The notes under the pieces are model-generated. The model was not told the origin of the DNA, ran no database searches, and was given only the letters and a program-made list of their open reading frames with translations. From Acetobacter oeni (GTDB taxonomy: Bacteria > Pseudomonadota > Alphaproteobacteria > Acetobacterales > Acetobacteraceae), in the NCBI RefSeq assembly GCF_011516825.1, contig NZ_WOTA01000008.1:1-64000 (forward strand): a stretch of 64,000 nt of DNA. Reading direction: 5' to 3'. Position 1 is the stretch's first letter. Every line of letters starts with the position of its first letter. A program made the position numbers and the translations under genes. Below are positions 44,177-53,684 of the stretch, piece after piece.

Positions 44177-45549
44177 CAGGCCAGAACCCTGAGCGCATCG
44201 GCGGGGGAGATTCGGCCGTCGTAAAGGGCGCGACCGACAACGACGCCTTCGATACCGGCCACATCATCCGCGACCTGCTTCAGGGCGACGAGATGATCGA
44301 GTGAGCCGACGCCGCCGCTGGCGATGACGGGGACGGAGACGGTTTGCGCGAGTTGAGCGGTTTGCGCGAGGTCAAGCCCTTCGAGCATGCCGTCCCGGGT
44401 GATTTCAGTGAAGATGATTGCGGCCACGCCGGCGTCCTGCATCCGGAGGCCCAGTTCGGTGGCCTGCATATCGGAGACTTCAGCCCAGCCTTCTGTCGCG
44501 ACATGGCCTTGCCGGGCATCGATCCCCGCGACGATGCGGCCGGGGAAAGCGCGGCAGGCCTCGCGCACGAGTTCGGGGTTCTTCACGGCGACGGAGCCGA
44601 GGATAACCCGACTGACGCCGGCTTCGAGCCAGGCGGCGATGCCGTCCATATCGCGCAGGCCGCCGCCGAGCTGGACGGGGACTGTCGCGTTGGCAACGAT
44701 CTGGCGGACGGCTTCCGTATTGGCCGATCGCCCCGCGAAGGCGCCGTTGAGATCGACGACGTGGAGGCGCCGGAATCCGGCCCCGCACCAGGCGCGGGCC
44801 TGGGCGCCGGGATCGTTGGAATAGACGGTGGCATCGTCCATTTCCCCCCGGCGGAGGCGCACGCAGGCGCCATCCTTGAGGTCGATCGCCGGATAAAGGG
44901 TCAGGGAGCGGGTGGTCCGGGACGGGGCAGTCTGGGATTCGGGCATGGTTTCCGGGTCTTTGTTCTCGGGTCGCGTGTCCGGCGCGTAATGCGTAATGCG
45001 ACTCTGGTCCTGGAGACGTCTGACGAAATACAGGCCGCGCCGGATGTGGCCATCCACAAGCGCGTAAGCCGGATGGGTACCCCACAGTTCGAAGCCCCGG
45101 CTTCGGAACAGGGCGATTGCGGCGGCCTGGCTTTCGCGGACATCGAGATTGAGGAACTGATAGCCCATAGCGCGGGCGCATTGCAGAATTTCGTCAAGCA
45201 GGAGACGTCCGAGGCCGAGCCTGCGGGCGTAGGGCGCGACATGGAAGTGCATGAGGCTGGCGTTCATCGCCTGGGCCTCATTATTGCGCGGCGGACGAAC
45301 GAGCTGGGCGGAGCCGACGATAGTGCCGTTTTGCCGGACGACGAAGAGGGTTCGCTCGGGAACAAGCATGACGCCGCGGAAGTAGCGCTCCAGCGCGGTG
45401 CGGCCCTGCGGTCTGACCCAGCCGAAGCCGCCGCCGTCGAGAATGGCGGCATCCGTGGCTTCGCACAGGGCGTGGATGTCGTCCTCTGTGAGAGACTGCA
45501 CACGTTCGGAGGTGAGATCGGCGGCGCTGCTGTCGGGTGTGAAATTCAT
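44176..45549 (-). CDS. hisA: GNAT N-acetyltransferase fused to HisA (ProFAR isomerase)
   Basis: This single 457-residue frame encodes two proteins that are usually separate. Residues about 15-180 are a GNAT acetyltransferase ([36 protein letters not shown] with the acetyl-CoA loop, [20 protein letters not shown]). After a polar linker at about 180-215, residues about 216-457 are HisA ([16 protein letters not shown] with the catalytic Asp, [29 protein letters not shown] with the second Asp, [11 protein letters not shown]). Met202 (ATG at 44946) could give free HisA but lacks a good ribosome site. It overlaps hisH (ATGA) and hisF. Confidence 0.93.
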   Translation of the reverse strand: MNFTPDSSAADLTSERVQSLTEDDIHALCEATDAAILDGGGFGWVRPQGRTALERYFRGVMLVPERTLFVVRQNGTIVGSAQLVRPPRNNEAQAMNASLMHFHVAPYARRLGLGRLLLDEILQCARAMGYQFLNLDVRESQAAAIALFRSRGFELWGTHPAYALVDGHIRRGLYFVRRLQDQSRITHYAPDTRPENKDPETMPESQTAPSRTTRSLTLYPAIDLKDGACVRLRRGEMDDATVYSNDPGAQARAWCGAGFRRLHVVDLNGAFAGRSANTEAVRQIVANATVPVQLGGGLRDMDGIAAWLEAGVSRVILGSVAVKNPELVREACRAFPGRIVAGIDARQGHVATEGWAEVSDMQATELGLRMQDAGVAAIIFTEITRDGMLEGLDLAQTAQLAQTVSVPVIASGGVGSLDHLVALKQVADDVAGIEGVVVGRALYDGRISPADALRVLA

Positions 45550-46202
45550 GTGTCTTCCCCTGCCCTTTCAGGCTTCCAGCGGAGGAAGTTCGCCAGGATG
45601 CGCAGACCGGTGGCCTGACTTTTTTCGACGTGAAACTGGGTGCCGGCCCGGTTGTCCCGGACTACGATGGCCGGGACCGGGCCACCGTAATCCGTTGTGG
45701 CCACCAGTTCATCGGGGCTGGCGCCGGACAGGGCGTAGGAATGGACGAAATAACCGTGAGGGTGTGATCCCAGCCCTTCCGTCAGCGGATGCGGGCGGGA
45801 GAAAACGAGTTCATTCCAGCCCATTTGCGGCAGACGAAGACCGGGAACATCCATCGGCGCGATCTCGCCGCTGACCCAGCCAAAGCCCGGGGTTGTGCCG
45901 TGTTCGAGGCCGCGTTCGGCCATGAGTTGCATGCCGACGCAGATGCCGAGAAACGGTGTGCCGCCTGCGGCGGCCGCATCGATGGCTTCGCGCAGGCCAG
46001 GCACGGCGGCGAGGCCCCGGGCGCAGTCGGCGAAGGCGCCCTGCCCCGGCAGGACGATCCGGTCGGCGGCAAGGACGGCGGCAGGATCGTTTGTGATGGT
46101 GACCGAAACGGGCAGGCCCGCGAGTTCCGCCGCGCGTTCCAGCGCCCGGGCGGCGGAGGCCAGATTACCGCCGTCGTAATCGATGACGACGACCGACTGC
46201 AT
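45546..46202 (-). CDS. hisH: Imidazole glycerol phosphate synthase subunit HisH
   Basis: This 218-residue class I glutamine amidotransferase supplies ammonia to HisF. VVVIDYDGGNLASAARAL begins the protein; IVLPGQGAFADC, the nucleophile Cys in LGICVGMQLMAERGLEH and the C-terminal GTQFHVEKSQATGL carrying His/Glu complete the triad. The ATG at 46202 gives the normal family start; a TTG at 46235 overlapping the stop of the preceding gene, behind GGCGGAA, is an alternative that would add 11 residues. Confidence 0.95.
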   Translation of the reverse strand: MQSVVVIDYDGGNLASAARALERAAELAGLPVSVTITNDPAAVLAADRIVLPGQGAFADCARGLAAVPGLREAIDAAAAGGTPFLGICVGMQLMAERGLEHGTTPGFGWVSGEIAPMDVPGLRLPQMGWNELVFSRPHPLTEGLGSHPHGYFVHSYALSGASPDELVATTDYGGPVPAIVVRDNRAGTQFHVEKSQATGLRILANFLRWKPERAGEDT

Positions 46203-46231
46203 GGTGATGTCGCTGCGTAGGGCCTGACTGC

Positions 46232-46705
46232 TCAAAACACGGTTCCGCCAGCCGGGCGACCGTAAGCAGCGGCAAACGGGTCGGGCACGCCGCTATGGCC
46301 TGTCGGGGAAACCGGAGCGGCACCCGTGCCGGTGCTGCGGCCGGTCTGATCCATGTAGCGCAGAAGGGCGGCGGCGGCGTTCGGTCCTGCGACGACGCCA
46401 TCCGGGGTGAAACCGTGCACCTTCATCTCCCATTCGATCAGCTCATCGGCAAATACGGCGAGCGCCAGACGGCCGGAGGCAACGACGGGCAGCCACAGCC
46501 ATGTTCCTGACACGGCGCCCACCGCGAGTATCAGCAGGGCGCCGGCCACCATTCCGACGACACGCCCTCCGAGAGCGGCTAGTCCGATCCAGCCGAAGAA
46601 CAGCACGAGCCAGGCAGTGTGCTGACGCACCAGCACGGGCAGCCCGTCATTCTGTCTTCGCCGAGGGGTGACCGGACCGGGCAGCCAGACCGAGTATATC
46701 TTCAC
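46232..46705 (-). CDS. DUF2628-like membrane protein
   Basis: This 157-residue protein starts with [10 protein letters not shown] after a GTG in a GTGA overlap with the hisB stop (GGGGAT upstream). It has two or three hydrophobic helices ([49 protein letters not shown]) and a polar, Pro/Gly-rich C-terminus. The N-terminus and helix layout fit the DUF2628 family, which is also found between hisB and hisH in other alphaproteobacteria. Function is unknown; a histidine-pathway role is only suggested by place. Confidence 0.7.
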   Translation of the reverse strand: MKIYSVWLPGPVTPRRRQNDGLPVLVRQHTAWLVLFFGWIGLAALGGRVVGMVAGALLILAVGAVSGTWLWLPVVASGRLALAVFADELIEWEMKVHGFTPDGVVAGPNAAAALLRYMDQTGRSTGTGAAPVSPTGHSGVPDPFAAAYGRPAGGTVF

Positions 46706-47298
46706 AGGATCCCCTTTGTGGACGGAATCGCGCCTGCCGCGCGGGGATCGTATTCGACGGCCATGCGAAGAGCGCGAGCTGTGGCCTTGAACGCGCTTTC
46801 GGCGATGTGGTGGCAATTACGTCCGGTTTTTTTTGTGACGTGGAGGGTCATCATCGCGGCCATGGCGAAAGCCCGGAAGAATTCTTCGAACAGTTCGGTG
46901 TCCATTTCCCCGACTGTTGAGGCCGGAAATTCGACGGACCAGGCGAGAAACGGCCGGCCCGAGAGGTCGACGACGACTTCGGCGAGGGCTTCGTCGAGCG
47001 GCACAAGAGCGGAACCGAACCGCCGCACGCCGCGCTTATCTCCGAGCGCTCTGCCGATTGCCTGACCCAGAGCGATGCCGGTATCTTCGACGGTGTGATG
47101 AAAATCGATATGGAGATCGCCTTTCGCGACGATGTCGAGATCGATCATGCCGTGCTTCGCCAGCGCGGTCAGCATATGGTCGAAGAAACCGATGCCGGTA
47201 TCGACGGAGGCGGCTCCGGTTCCGTCGAGACTGACGGTGACGCTGATATCGGTCTCGCCGGTGACCCGTTGCAGTGAGGCGATGCGCGGTTCGTTCAT
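46702..47298 (-). CDS. hisB: Imidazoleglycerol-phosphate dehydratase
   Basis: This 198-residue monofunctional HisB has the repeated manganese-binding His motifs: [36 protein letters not shown] (split) and the later [22 protein letters not shown]-type segment. It dehydrates imidazole glycerol phosphate. It is the first gene of the histidine run hisB-DUF2628-hisH-hisA-hisF-hisE, followed by a HIT gene. The spacer of about 200 bases upstream is shared with the divergent astB. Confidence 0.96.
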   Translation of the reverse strand: MNEPRIASLQRVTGETDISVTVSLDGTGAASVDTGIGFFDHMLTALAKHGMIDLDIVAKGDLHIDFHHTVEDTGIALGQAIGRALGDKRGVRRFGSALVPLDEALAEVVVDLSGRPFLAWSVEFPASTVGEMDTELFEEFFRAFAMAAMMTLHVTKKTGRNCHHIAESAFKATARALRMAVEYDPRAAGAIPSTKGIL

Positions 47299-47499
47299 GC
47301 GGCGACTTTTACAGGATGACTGCGGCCAATGCCATCGGGGTTTAGGTTAATTCATGTGACCGGAATAGTCGGATCTGCGGTACGTGCATGCGGGTGACAT
47401 GTCTATCGTGCGTCTGTTCCCTGTCTCCTGTATGGGAGGGCTCACGGGAGCACCGTGACACTTTATTAATACGTGGCGCCACAGGACGGAGGCCGCTTT

Positions 47500-48780
47500 A
47501 TGCGCGAGATCAACTTCGACGGTCTGGTCGGACCCAGCCATAATTATGCCGGGCTGTCCTTCGGAAACCGGGCTTCGGCCAGCCATGCCGGCGAGGTTTC
47601 ACGCCCCAGGGTCGCTGCCTTGCAGGGTCTGGGCAAGATGCGGCGCATGATGGAGCTGGGACTGCGGCAGGGCGTTCTGCTGCCGCATGAGCGCCCGCTG
47701 ACCGGCTGGCTGCGACAATTCGGTTTCAGCGGAACGGATGACGCTGTCTGCGCGGCGGCGTGGCGTAACGAACCCGGTCTGCTGCGGACGGCTCTGTCCG
47801 CTTCTCCGATGTGGACGGCCAATGCCGCCACGGTTTCTCCGGCGCCGGATACGGCGGATGGTCGCTGCCATATATCGGCGGCAAATCTGTGCACCATGCT
47901 GCACCGGAGCATTGAAGCACCTGAGACGACGCGGCAACTTGGCCTTCTTTTCGCCGACACGGACCGTTTCGCGCTTCATCCTGCGTTACCGGCCGGGATC
48001 GGTGATGAGGGCGCGGCCAACATGATGCGGCTTTGCCCGCATCACGGTGCGCCTGGTCTTGAGATTCTTGTCTATGGCGAGACGCGTCCGGATGGTTTTC
48101 CCGCCCGCCAGTCGCGCATTGCAAGCGCGGCTGTGGCCCGCCGCCATGGTCTGGCGGCTGAACGCACTTTGCTGGCTCGCCAGAGCGATGCGGCGATACA
48201 GGCCGGCGCGTTTCACAATGATGTGGTGGCTGTCGCGAATGAATCCGTTCTGCTGGTGCATGAGCAGGCTTTTGCCGATCAGGGGCAGGTTTACGATGCC
48301 ATCCTCCGGCATGTGTCGTCCGCGACGATTCTTGAGGTGCCGGCTTCTCTTGTCAGTCTTGAAGATGCGATCCGCAGTTATCTGTTCAATGCGCAGCTTA
48401 TTACGCTTCCGGAAGGCGGAATGGCGCTCATTGTTCCGGATGAATGTCGCAGGACGGGCGCTGTCGCGGCGTGGCTGGATGCGGCGACCTCCGGAAACGG
48501 ACCGGTTCGTCGGGTTGAAAGCATGAATCTGCGGGAATCGATGCAGAACGGGGGCGGGCCTGCGTGCCTCCGTCTTCGGATCGTGTTGGATGATGTTGCC
48601 GAAGCGGCGCTTGACCAGCGGTTTTTGCTCGATGAAGCGAAGCTGGAGGGCATTGCGACTGTGATTGACGACCGCTGGCCGGAGCGGATCAGCCCGGACG
48701 ATCTCGGGCATGCGGATTTGTGGGAAGACTGCCGCAACGCCCGACGCGAGTTGCTGGATTTTCTGGGATTTGCGGCGTGA
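47500..48780 (+). CDS. astB: N-succinylarginine dihydrolase
   Basis: This 426-residue AstB is the second enzyme of the arginine succinyltransferase pathway; it converts succinylarginine to succinylornithine, CO2 and two ammonia. It starts REINFDGLVGPSHNYAGLSFGN, with ANAATVSPAPDTADGR carrying the active-site region, FHNDVVAVANESVLLVHE around the catalytic His, and NGGGPACLRLRIVL with the Cys near the end. The ATG at 47500 with GGAGG upstream is preferred to one 27 bases earlier. astA overlaps the 3' end. Confidence 0.95.
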   Translation: MREINFDGLVGPSHNYAGLSFGNRASASHAGEVSRPRVAALQGLGKMRRMMELGLRQGVLLPHERPLTGWLRQFGFSGTDDAVCAAAWRNEPGLLRTALSASPMWTANAATVSPAPDTADGRCHISAANLCTMLHRSIEAPETTRQLGLLFADTDRFALHPALPAGIGDEGAANMMRLCPHHGAPGLEILVYGETRPDGFPARQSRIASAAVARRHGLAAERTLLARQSDAAIQAGAFHNDVVAVANESVLLVHEQAFADQGQVYDAILRHVSSATILEVPASLVSLEDAIRSYLFNAQLITLPEGGMALIVPDECRRTGAVAAWLDAATSGNGPVRRVESMNLRESMQNGGGPACLRLRIVLDDVAEAALDQRFLLDEAKLEGIATVIDDRWPERISPDDLGHADLWEDCRNARRELLDFLGFAA

Positions 48781-49874
48781 AGGATGCGATTTTTTTGCGT
48801 GACGGAATGACCCCGGCTTCTGTGCCCGACTGTGGCGCAGACCTGTATGATCCATGGATCGTGCGGGTTGCGCGTCTGGACGATCTGGATCGTCTGTTCG
48901 CTCTTGCCGCCCATACCGGGGGCGGTCTTCTCAACCTGCCCTGTGACAGGTCGGCACTGAGAAAGCGTCTTGAGTGGTCGGAAAACTCCGTCGACAGCGA
49001 CCTCAGCGCGCCGGACAATGAACTTTATTTTCTTGTGCTCGAAAATGAATCCAACGGAACGATAGCGGGCTCCGCCTGTATTTTTTCGCGTATCGGGACG
49101 CCGTGGCCATTTTACAGCTATAAAATTGCGACTCACACCCATGTTTCGAGAGAGCTTGGCCGCACGTTCTCCTCACGTCTTCTTCACTTGGTGAATGATT
49201 TTGACGGCGCGTCTGAAGTCGGCGGACTGTTTCTGCACCCTGACTATCGGACCGGCGGGCTCGGCTCTCTGCTTGCCCGCAGCCGTTATCTGTTTATCGC
49301 CCGGCACCGGCGCCGTTTTGCGGACCGGATTATTGCCGATCTGCGCGGATATGCTGGTGCGGAAGGCCCACCATTCTGGAATGCTGTCGGGCGTATCTTC
49401 TTCGGTCGCGATTTCGCTGAGGCCGATCATTATAACGCGCTCCATGGAAATCAGTTTATTTCTGACCTGATGCCGCGTTATCCGATTTATATCGATCTCC
49501 TTCCCAAAACCGCGCAGGCCATGATCGGGCGCACGCATGACCTTGCCATTCCGGCGCGAAAAATGCTGGAAATGGAAGGTTTCGTCTACGATGGCTATAT
49601 CGACATCTTTGATGGTGGCCCCACGCTTTCTGCCATTACCGATCATTTAAGGACGCTGCGTCTGAGTCAGCACGCCGTCATTGGCACAGAGGCAACTAAC
49701 TTCAGTCATATCGATATAAATCAGGAAGTGGTTCTGATTGCGACCGGCTATCTGCAAGCCTTTCGTGTCTGGCGTGACTGTGTGACCGGACGCAAAAGCC
49801 AGATTGTTCTGCGGAACAGAACCGATATCAGCAGCGGAATGGAAGTGCTGTATATTTGCAGGAACCCGGCATAA
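48777..49874 (+). CDS. astA: Arginine N-succinyltransferase
   Basis: This 365-residue AstA starts at a GTG overlapping the astB stop (GTGA) and succinylates arginine using succinyl-CoA. It matches the family through the double-GNAT fold: RVARLDDLDRLFALAAHTGGG, LFLHPDYRTGGLGSLLARSR, ADRIIADLRGYAG, PPFWNAVGRIFFGRDFAEAD, DLMPRYPIYIDLLP and EGFVYDGYIDIFDGGPTL. A 20-residue longer N-terminus than E. coli AstA is present. astC, astD and astE are not in this window, so the pathway is incomplete locally. Confidence 0.93.
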   Translation: MKDAIFLRDGMTPASVPDCGADLYDPWIVRVARLDDLDRLFALAAHTGGGLLNLPCDRSALRKRLEWSENSVDSDLSAPDNELYFLVLENESNGTIAGSACIFSRIGTPWPFYSYKIATHTHVSRELGRTFSSRLLHLVNDFDGASEVGGLFLHPDYRTGGLGSLLARSRYLFIARHRRRFADRIIADLRGYAGAEGPPFWNAVGRIFFGRDFAEADHYNALHGNQFISDLMPRYPIYIDLLPKTAQAMIGRTHDLAIPARKMLEMEGFVYDGYIDIFDGGPTLSAITDHLRTLRLSQHAVIGTEATNFSHIDINQEVVLIATGYLQAFRVWRDCVTGRKSQIVLRNRTDISSGMEVLYICRNPA

Positions 49875-49890
49875 CGTCTCTGTCTGATTT

Positions 49891-52308
49891 TCAGGCGTTA
49901 ATATCTTGCACGACAGTTATGTGATCTTTTCTGGCTGTTTTCGATTCATTTTCAGCCATTCGTGATGCATCTGTTTCAGGCATCGGGCGACCAAGCAGGA
50001 AGCCCTGCATTTCATCACAACCATGTCCCTGCAGAAGAGAAAGCTGCGCTCCTGTTTCAATACCTTCTGCTGTCACACGAAGCTTTAACTTGTGACTCAT
50101 GACGATGATGGATTCAACGATGGTCCAGGCGTTCGGATCATTGGTGATTTTATTGATGAATGTTCTGTCCACCTTGACCTTATCAAACGGAAAATTGTGG
50201 AGGTAGGCGAGGCTGGAATAGCCTGTTCCAAAATCATCAAGCGCCACACGCACACCGCGTTTACGCAGATCTGTCACAAGAGCCAGAGCTTTTTCCATGT
50301 CTTCCATCAGAAGACTTTCGGTCACCTCCAGTTCGAGGCGACATGGCTCGAGTCCGGTCTCTTTAAGAACCGAACTGACCATTTCCACAAGATCAATACG
50401 CTGAAACTGCGTCGGCGACAGATTTACCGCTATACTGATATCAGATGACCAGGTTGCAGCAACTGTGCATGCCTTACGCAAAACCCATTCGCCAAGCGGA
50501 ACGATGAGTCCTGTTTCCTCCGCCAGCGGGATAAACCGGTCAGGGGGGATCATTCCCCGTTCCGGGTGTGGCCAGCGGGCCAGAGCTTCAAAGGCCGTTA
50601 TTTTTCCGGCACTGCTAAAAAGTGGCTGATAATAGATTGTCAGTTCGCCACGACTCAGCGCACCCCGAAGGTCGAGCTCCAGGTCGTGTCTTTCCCGAAG
50701 ATCGGCATCCATTCCTGCCGCAAACTCACAAACCTGACCCTTGCCATGCAGTTTGGCCTGATACATGGCAATATCAGCACATTTCAGAAGCATCTGAGCG
50801 CTGTCACCGTCGCGGGGACTTATGGCGACACCGATGCTCACCCCGACATAGGCGTCGTGTCCACTCAGCTTGAACGGCTGCCACAGACACGCGAGCAGGC
50901 GTTTTGCCAGCTGGAGGGCATCGTCTTTCGTTCTGATAGTACGAAGGATGATGATAAATTCATCGCCACCGAGCCGGGCAAGATAATCGGAATCTCTCAG
51001 TTGTTTCTGAAACCGCGCGGCAACCTCTTTGAGAAGGATGTCGCCGGCATGATGCCCTAGCGTGTCATTGACAGCTTTGAATCCATCGAGATCAAGCCCG
51101 AGAATGGCTGACTGCACACCTGACTGGCGGGAGGTCTCAATAACCTGAGATAATACCATTTCCAGACCACGCCTGTTGGGCAGCGACGTGAGAGAATCAT
51201 GCAATGCGAGATAACGAATATGTTCTTCCGCCGCCTTTCGCTCCGTGATGTCACGCACCGCGAGCACAGCCGCCGGCTGCCCGTCCACATAGGCCATCTC
51301 ACGGGTCAGAACCTCTACCGGAATGCGTCGCTTTCCCGGCCCGATCAGCTCAAGCTGCTCGGGCGCGAACAGAGCAGCTGAACCGCCACCGGACAACATC
51401 TGCTGAGACGGGGGCGTAACAAACAGGTCCGGCATGTCACGGTGTCTGAGCGTCGTCAGATCCAGCCCGGTCATTTCCTGTATGCGCTGGTTGGCATCGA
51501 TAATTTCCGTTCCGCGGCAGATAAGCAGACCTTCAAATGTGCCGTCGGCAAGGTGCCTGATGCGCTCCCCTTCCCTCTGCTGGGCGACCGCAACCCGGAC
51601 ATCGAGAAACGATGCAATGCCGACGAGAAAAATGATCGCGATGAACTCAGACAGGGCGATGACACCGATCGGGGAGAAGGACGCGCTATCCGGTGTCTGG
51701 ATGACAGTCATCCATTCGCCAAAAGGCAGCACGGACCCCATTGATCCCAGCGGGAGAACGGTCAGCGTCAGGGCAAGCAGGATACTTGCAAAAAACCGAG
51801 GGCGACTGGCCGCAGGGCTGCCGAGTTCCCAGAAGGCGAACCCGCAGAGGGTTGATCCGAGAACCATGACGCTCAGCACGGCGGAAAGATCGTAAGCCAG
51901 CACAAATGGCTTCACGATTGAAACGAGAATTGTGAAGGCGGAAAATGACAGCCCGAATGCGAGTGCGCAGCCTGCAAGAATGACTGTTTTTATGGTGCGC
52001 TTCGGACAAAGATAAAAATAGGCCGACACACAGGCCATGGCGAACATGACGACAGCCGCGATTGCGGTCGTCGGCTCCGGGATGTGCCATGAAAGATAGG
52101 GATAGCTTGACCAGAGTGTATCAAAAAATGAAGTCAGGCCGGCAATCGTAATCGCGATTCCGAAAAGAATGATTTGTGTCTTCAGCCTGAATCTGGCGCT
52201 GGCGAGAAACCGGATGGCAAACGTGCCGCAGAGAAACGCAAACACGGTCACAGTGAGATGCGACATCGCATGCTGTTCACTGAGAAGGAATGTAAACAGC
52301 CGCTCCAT
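49891..52308 (-). CDS. Membrane-bound PAS-GGDEF-EAL cyclic-di-GMP protein
   Basis: This 805-residue signalling protein has seven or so N-terminal membrane helices (to about residue 240) and a PAS domain (about 255-370). The GGDEF domain has an intact LARLGGDEF and an upstream RDSD inhibitory site. In the EAL domain all expected phosphodiesterase residues are present: FEALARW, AVNLSPTQF, ELEVTESL, DDFGTGYSS, KVDRTFI, AEGIET, QGFLLGRP. It can in principle both make and break cyclic-di-GMP. The ATG at 52308 is used; a GTG at 52323 is possible. Its promoter region carries CACTTAAG direct repeats. Confidence 0.93.
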   Translation of the reverse strand: MERLFTFLLSEQHAMSHLTVTVFAFLCGTFAIRFLASARFRLKTQIILFGIAITIAGLTSFFDTLWSSYPYLSWHIPEPTTAIAAVVMFAMACVSAYFYLCPKRTIKTVILAGCALAFGLSFSAFTILVSIVKPFVLAYDLSAVLSVMVLGSTLCGFAFWELGSPAASRPRFFASILLALTLTVLPLGSMGSVLPFGEWMTVIQTPDSASFSPIGVIALSEFIAIIFLVGIASFLDVRVAVAQQREGERIRHLADGTFEGLLICRGTEIIDANQRIQEMTGLDLTTLRHRDMPDLFVTPPSQQMLSGGGSAALFAPEQLELIGPGKRRIPVEVLTREMAYVDGQPAAVLAVRDITERKAAEEHIRYLALHDSLTSLPNRRGLEMVLSQVIETSRQSGVQSAILGLDLDGFKAVNDTLGHHAGDILLKEVAARFQKQLRDSDYLARLGGDEFIIILRTIRTKDDALQLAKRLLACLWQPFKLSGHDAYVGVSIGVAISPRDGDSAQMLLKCADIAMYQAKLHGKGQVCEFAAGMDADLRERHDLELDLRGALSRGELTIYYQPLFSSAGKITAFEALARWPHPERGMIPPDRFIPLAEETGLIVPLGEWVLRKACTVAATWSSDISIAVNLSPTQFQRIDLVEMVSSVLKETGLEPCRLELEVTESLLMEDMEKALALVTDLRKRGVRVALDDFGTGYSSLAYLHNFPFDKVKVDRTFINKITNDPNAWTIVESIIVMSHKLKLRVTAEGIETGAQLSLLQGHGCDEMQGFLLGRPMPETDASRMAENESKTARKDHITVVQDINA

Positions 52309-52865
52309 GCATCTGTCTTTCACGTGAAATCATGCGCGATCTCACGCACTTAAGGCTCCACTTAAGCAGTCACACGTTAATGAGGTGGTAAAAGAAAATC
52401 CGGCTGTTGCTTTCCGGAAAGCAATCGGGAGATCGTTGCGTTTCAGCTGTCGTCCTTTACGGCACGACTTCACCCGGAGCGGATATGTTCAGGCGCATAT
52501 TTCAAAGCCGACTGCTTCTTTACGTCTGAATACACTGACTGGTCCGGCCCCGAAGATTGCTGCCATTCTTCGGTCAGGCCCGGAGAGGTCTCAATGTTCT
52601 TCGGGCTGTCCGGAGAGCGGCCCTGCTGGCAGCTGTCGGCTTCTTTTTTACGGTCCGGGCAGAGGCTTCCGAACGTACGCGCGCTCTGTGCGTTGAAATG
52701 TCCGGACAAAGACGCCTCGCCTTTGACCGGACGATTTGCTAGGACGTGCGTTCTGTCTGCGGGCAGCGAATTAAAAATCACCGATGCAGCGCGGGTGCCT
52801 CTGCCGGCCCCGGATCGGATGGCCCAGGACCGGCGTTTTACTGGCTGGCCGGGAAGGATGACGAG
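52309..52865. promoter_or_regulatory. Divergent spacer with phased CACTTAAG repeats
   Basis: These about 560 bases separate the GGDEF-EAL gene from the 2OG oxygenase. CACTTAAG occurs at 52347-52354 and again at 52359-52366, start-to-start 12 bases, each containing the palindrome CTTAAG, about 40 bases before the GGDEF-EAL start. Small frames further right have no protein-like features. Confidence 0.55.
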
Positions 52866-53561
52866 ATGATGCAGACCACACAATCCCGTCCGGACAAGGC
52901 CGATGAGGCCGCTGCCTGCGCGACCGCGATCGGACACTTTCTCAGAACGGTCGGCACGGCACGGGAATCTGACGTTCCTTTCCGTCACTGGACGCTGGAC
53001 GATGTGATCCCTGATGCGGGCTGCGAGGCTCTCGTTGCGTGGGAGCCGACGGATGGCTCGGTCGCAGGAGATACCGGAGGACGGCGTGAGACGCGCAACG
53101 GTGCCCGGGTCTTTGTCGAGCCGGAAGCGCGGAGCCGGGATGCCCGGCTGGACGTGATGGCCCGGATGTTTGACAGCCCGGAGGCCCGGTCGGCGATTAC
53201 GGCGCTGTGCGGAGTATCGCTGGACCATACGGCGCTTCGCCTGGAACTCAGTCTGGACACGGATGGCTTCTGGCTGGAGCCACACACGGATATCGGGGCG
53301 AAGAAACTGACCCTGCTGATCCCGCTTTCGATTCATCCAGAAGCAGAGCAATGGGGTACGGATCTGATGAATGCGGACGGCGAGTCGGTTGTTCGCAGTT
53401 CGGGGCGGTTCAATACGGGTACGCTTTTTGTTCCCGGCGATGACACCTGGCACGGATTTGCCCGGCGTCCGATTGAGGGATTGCGTCGCGGACTGATCGT
53501 GAATTTCGTCGATTCAACGTGGCGTGCCACCCGGGAGCTGGCGTTCGGGCCGGCGGTCTGA
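52866..53561 (+). CDS. 2-Oxoglutarate/Fe(II)-dependent oxygenase-like protein
   Basis: This 231-residue protein fits the jelly-roll 2OG-Fe(II) oxygenase fold. The iron ligands are likely the His and Asp of LEPHTDIG near residue 141 and the distal His of DTWHGFARRP, with the 2OG-binding Arg in GLRRGLIVNF. The N-terminal half has a WTLDDVIPDAGCEALVAWEP segment seen in uncharacterised relatives. The ATG at 52866 (a second ATG follows) has GGAAGGA upstream. Substrate and role are unknown; it is not linked to neighbours by overlap. Confidence 0.75.
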   Translation: MMQTTQSRPDKADEAAACATAIGHFLRTVGTARESDVPFRHWTLDDVIPDAGCEALVAWEPTDGSVAGDTGGRRETRNGARVFVEPEARSRDARLDVMARMFDSPEARSAITALCGVSLDHTALRLELSLDTDGFWLEPHTDIGAKKLTLLIPLSIHPEAEQWGTDLMNADGESVVRSSGRFNTGTLFVPGDDTWHGFARRPIEGLRRGLIVNFVDSTWRATRELAFGPAV

Positions 53562-53684
53562 CCGTGTCGCGGAACTCAATTGCCCTCACAGGTCAGAACA
53601 GGCCGCTTCGATCCGGTGCAGCATGCTGACTGACGGCGCTTTTCTTCTTCCCCACCACAATCCTGTTTATGGAGAGCAAGTGTT

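Noticed and set aside
44344-45618. Plus-strand 424-codon frame opposite the hisA fusion
   Set aside because: Antisense to a conserved enzyme; low-complexity translation.
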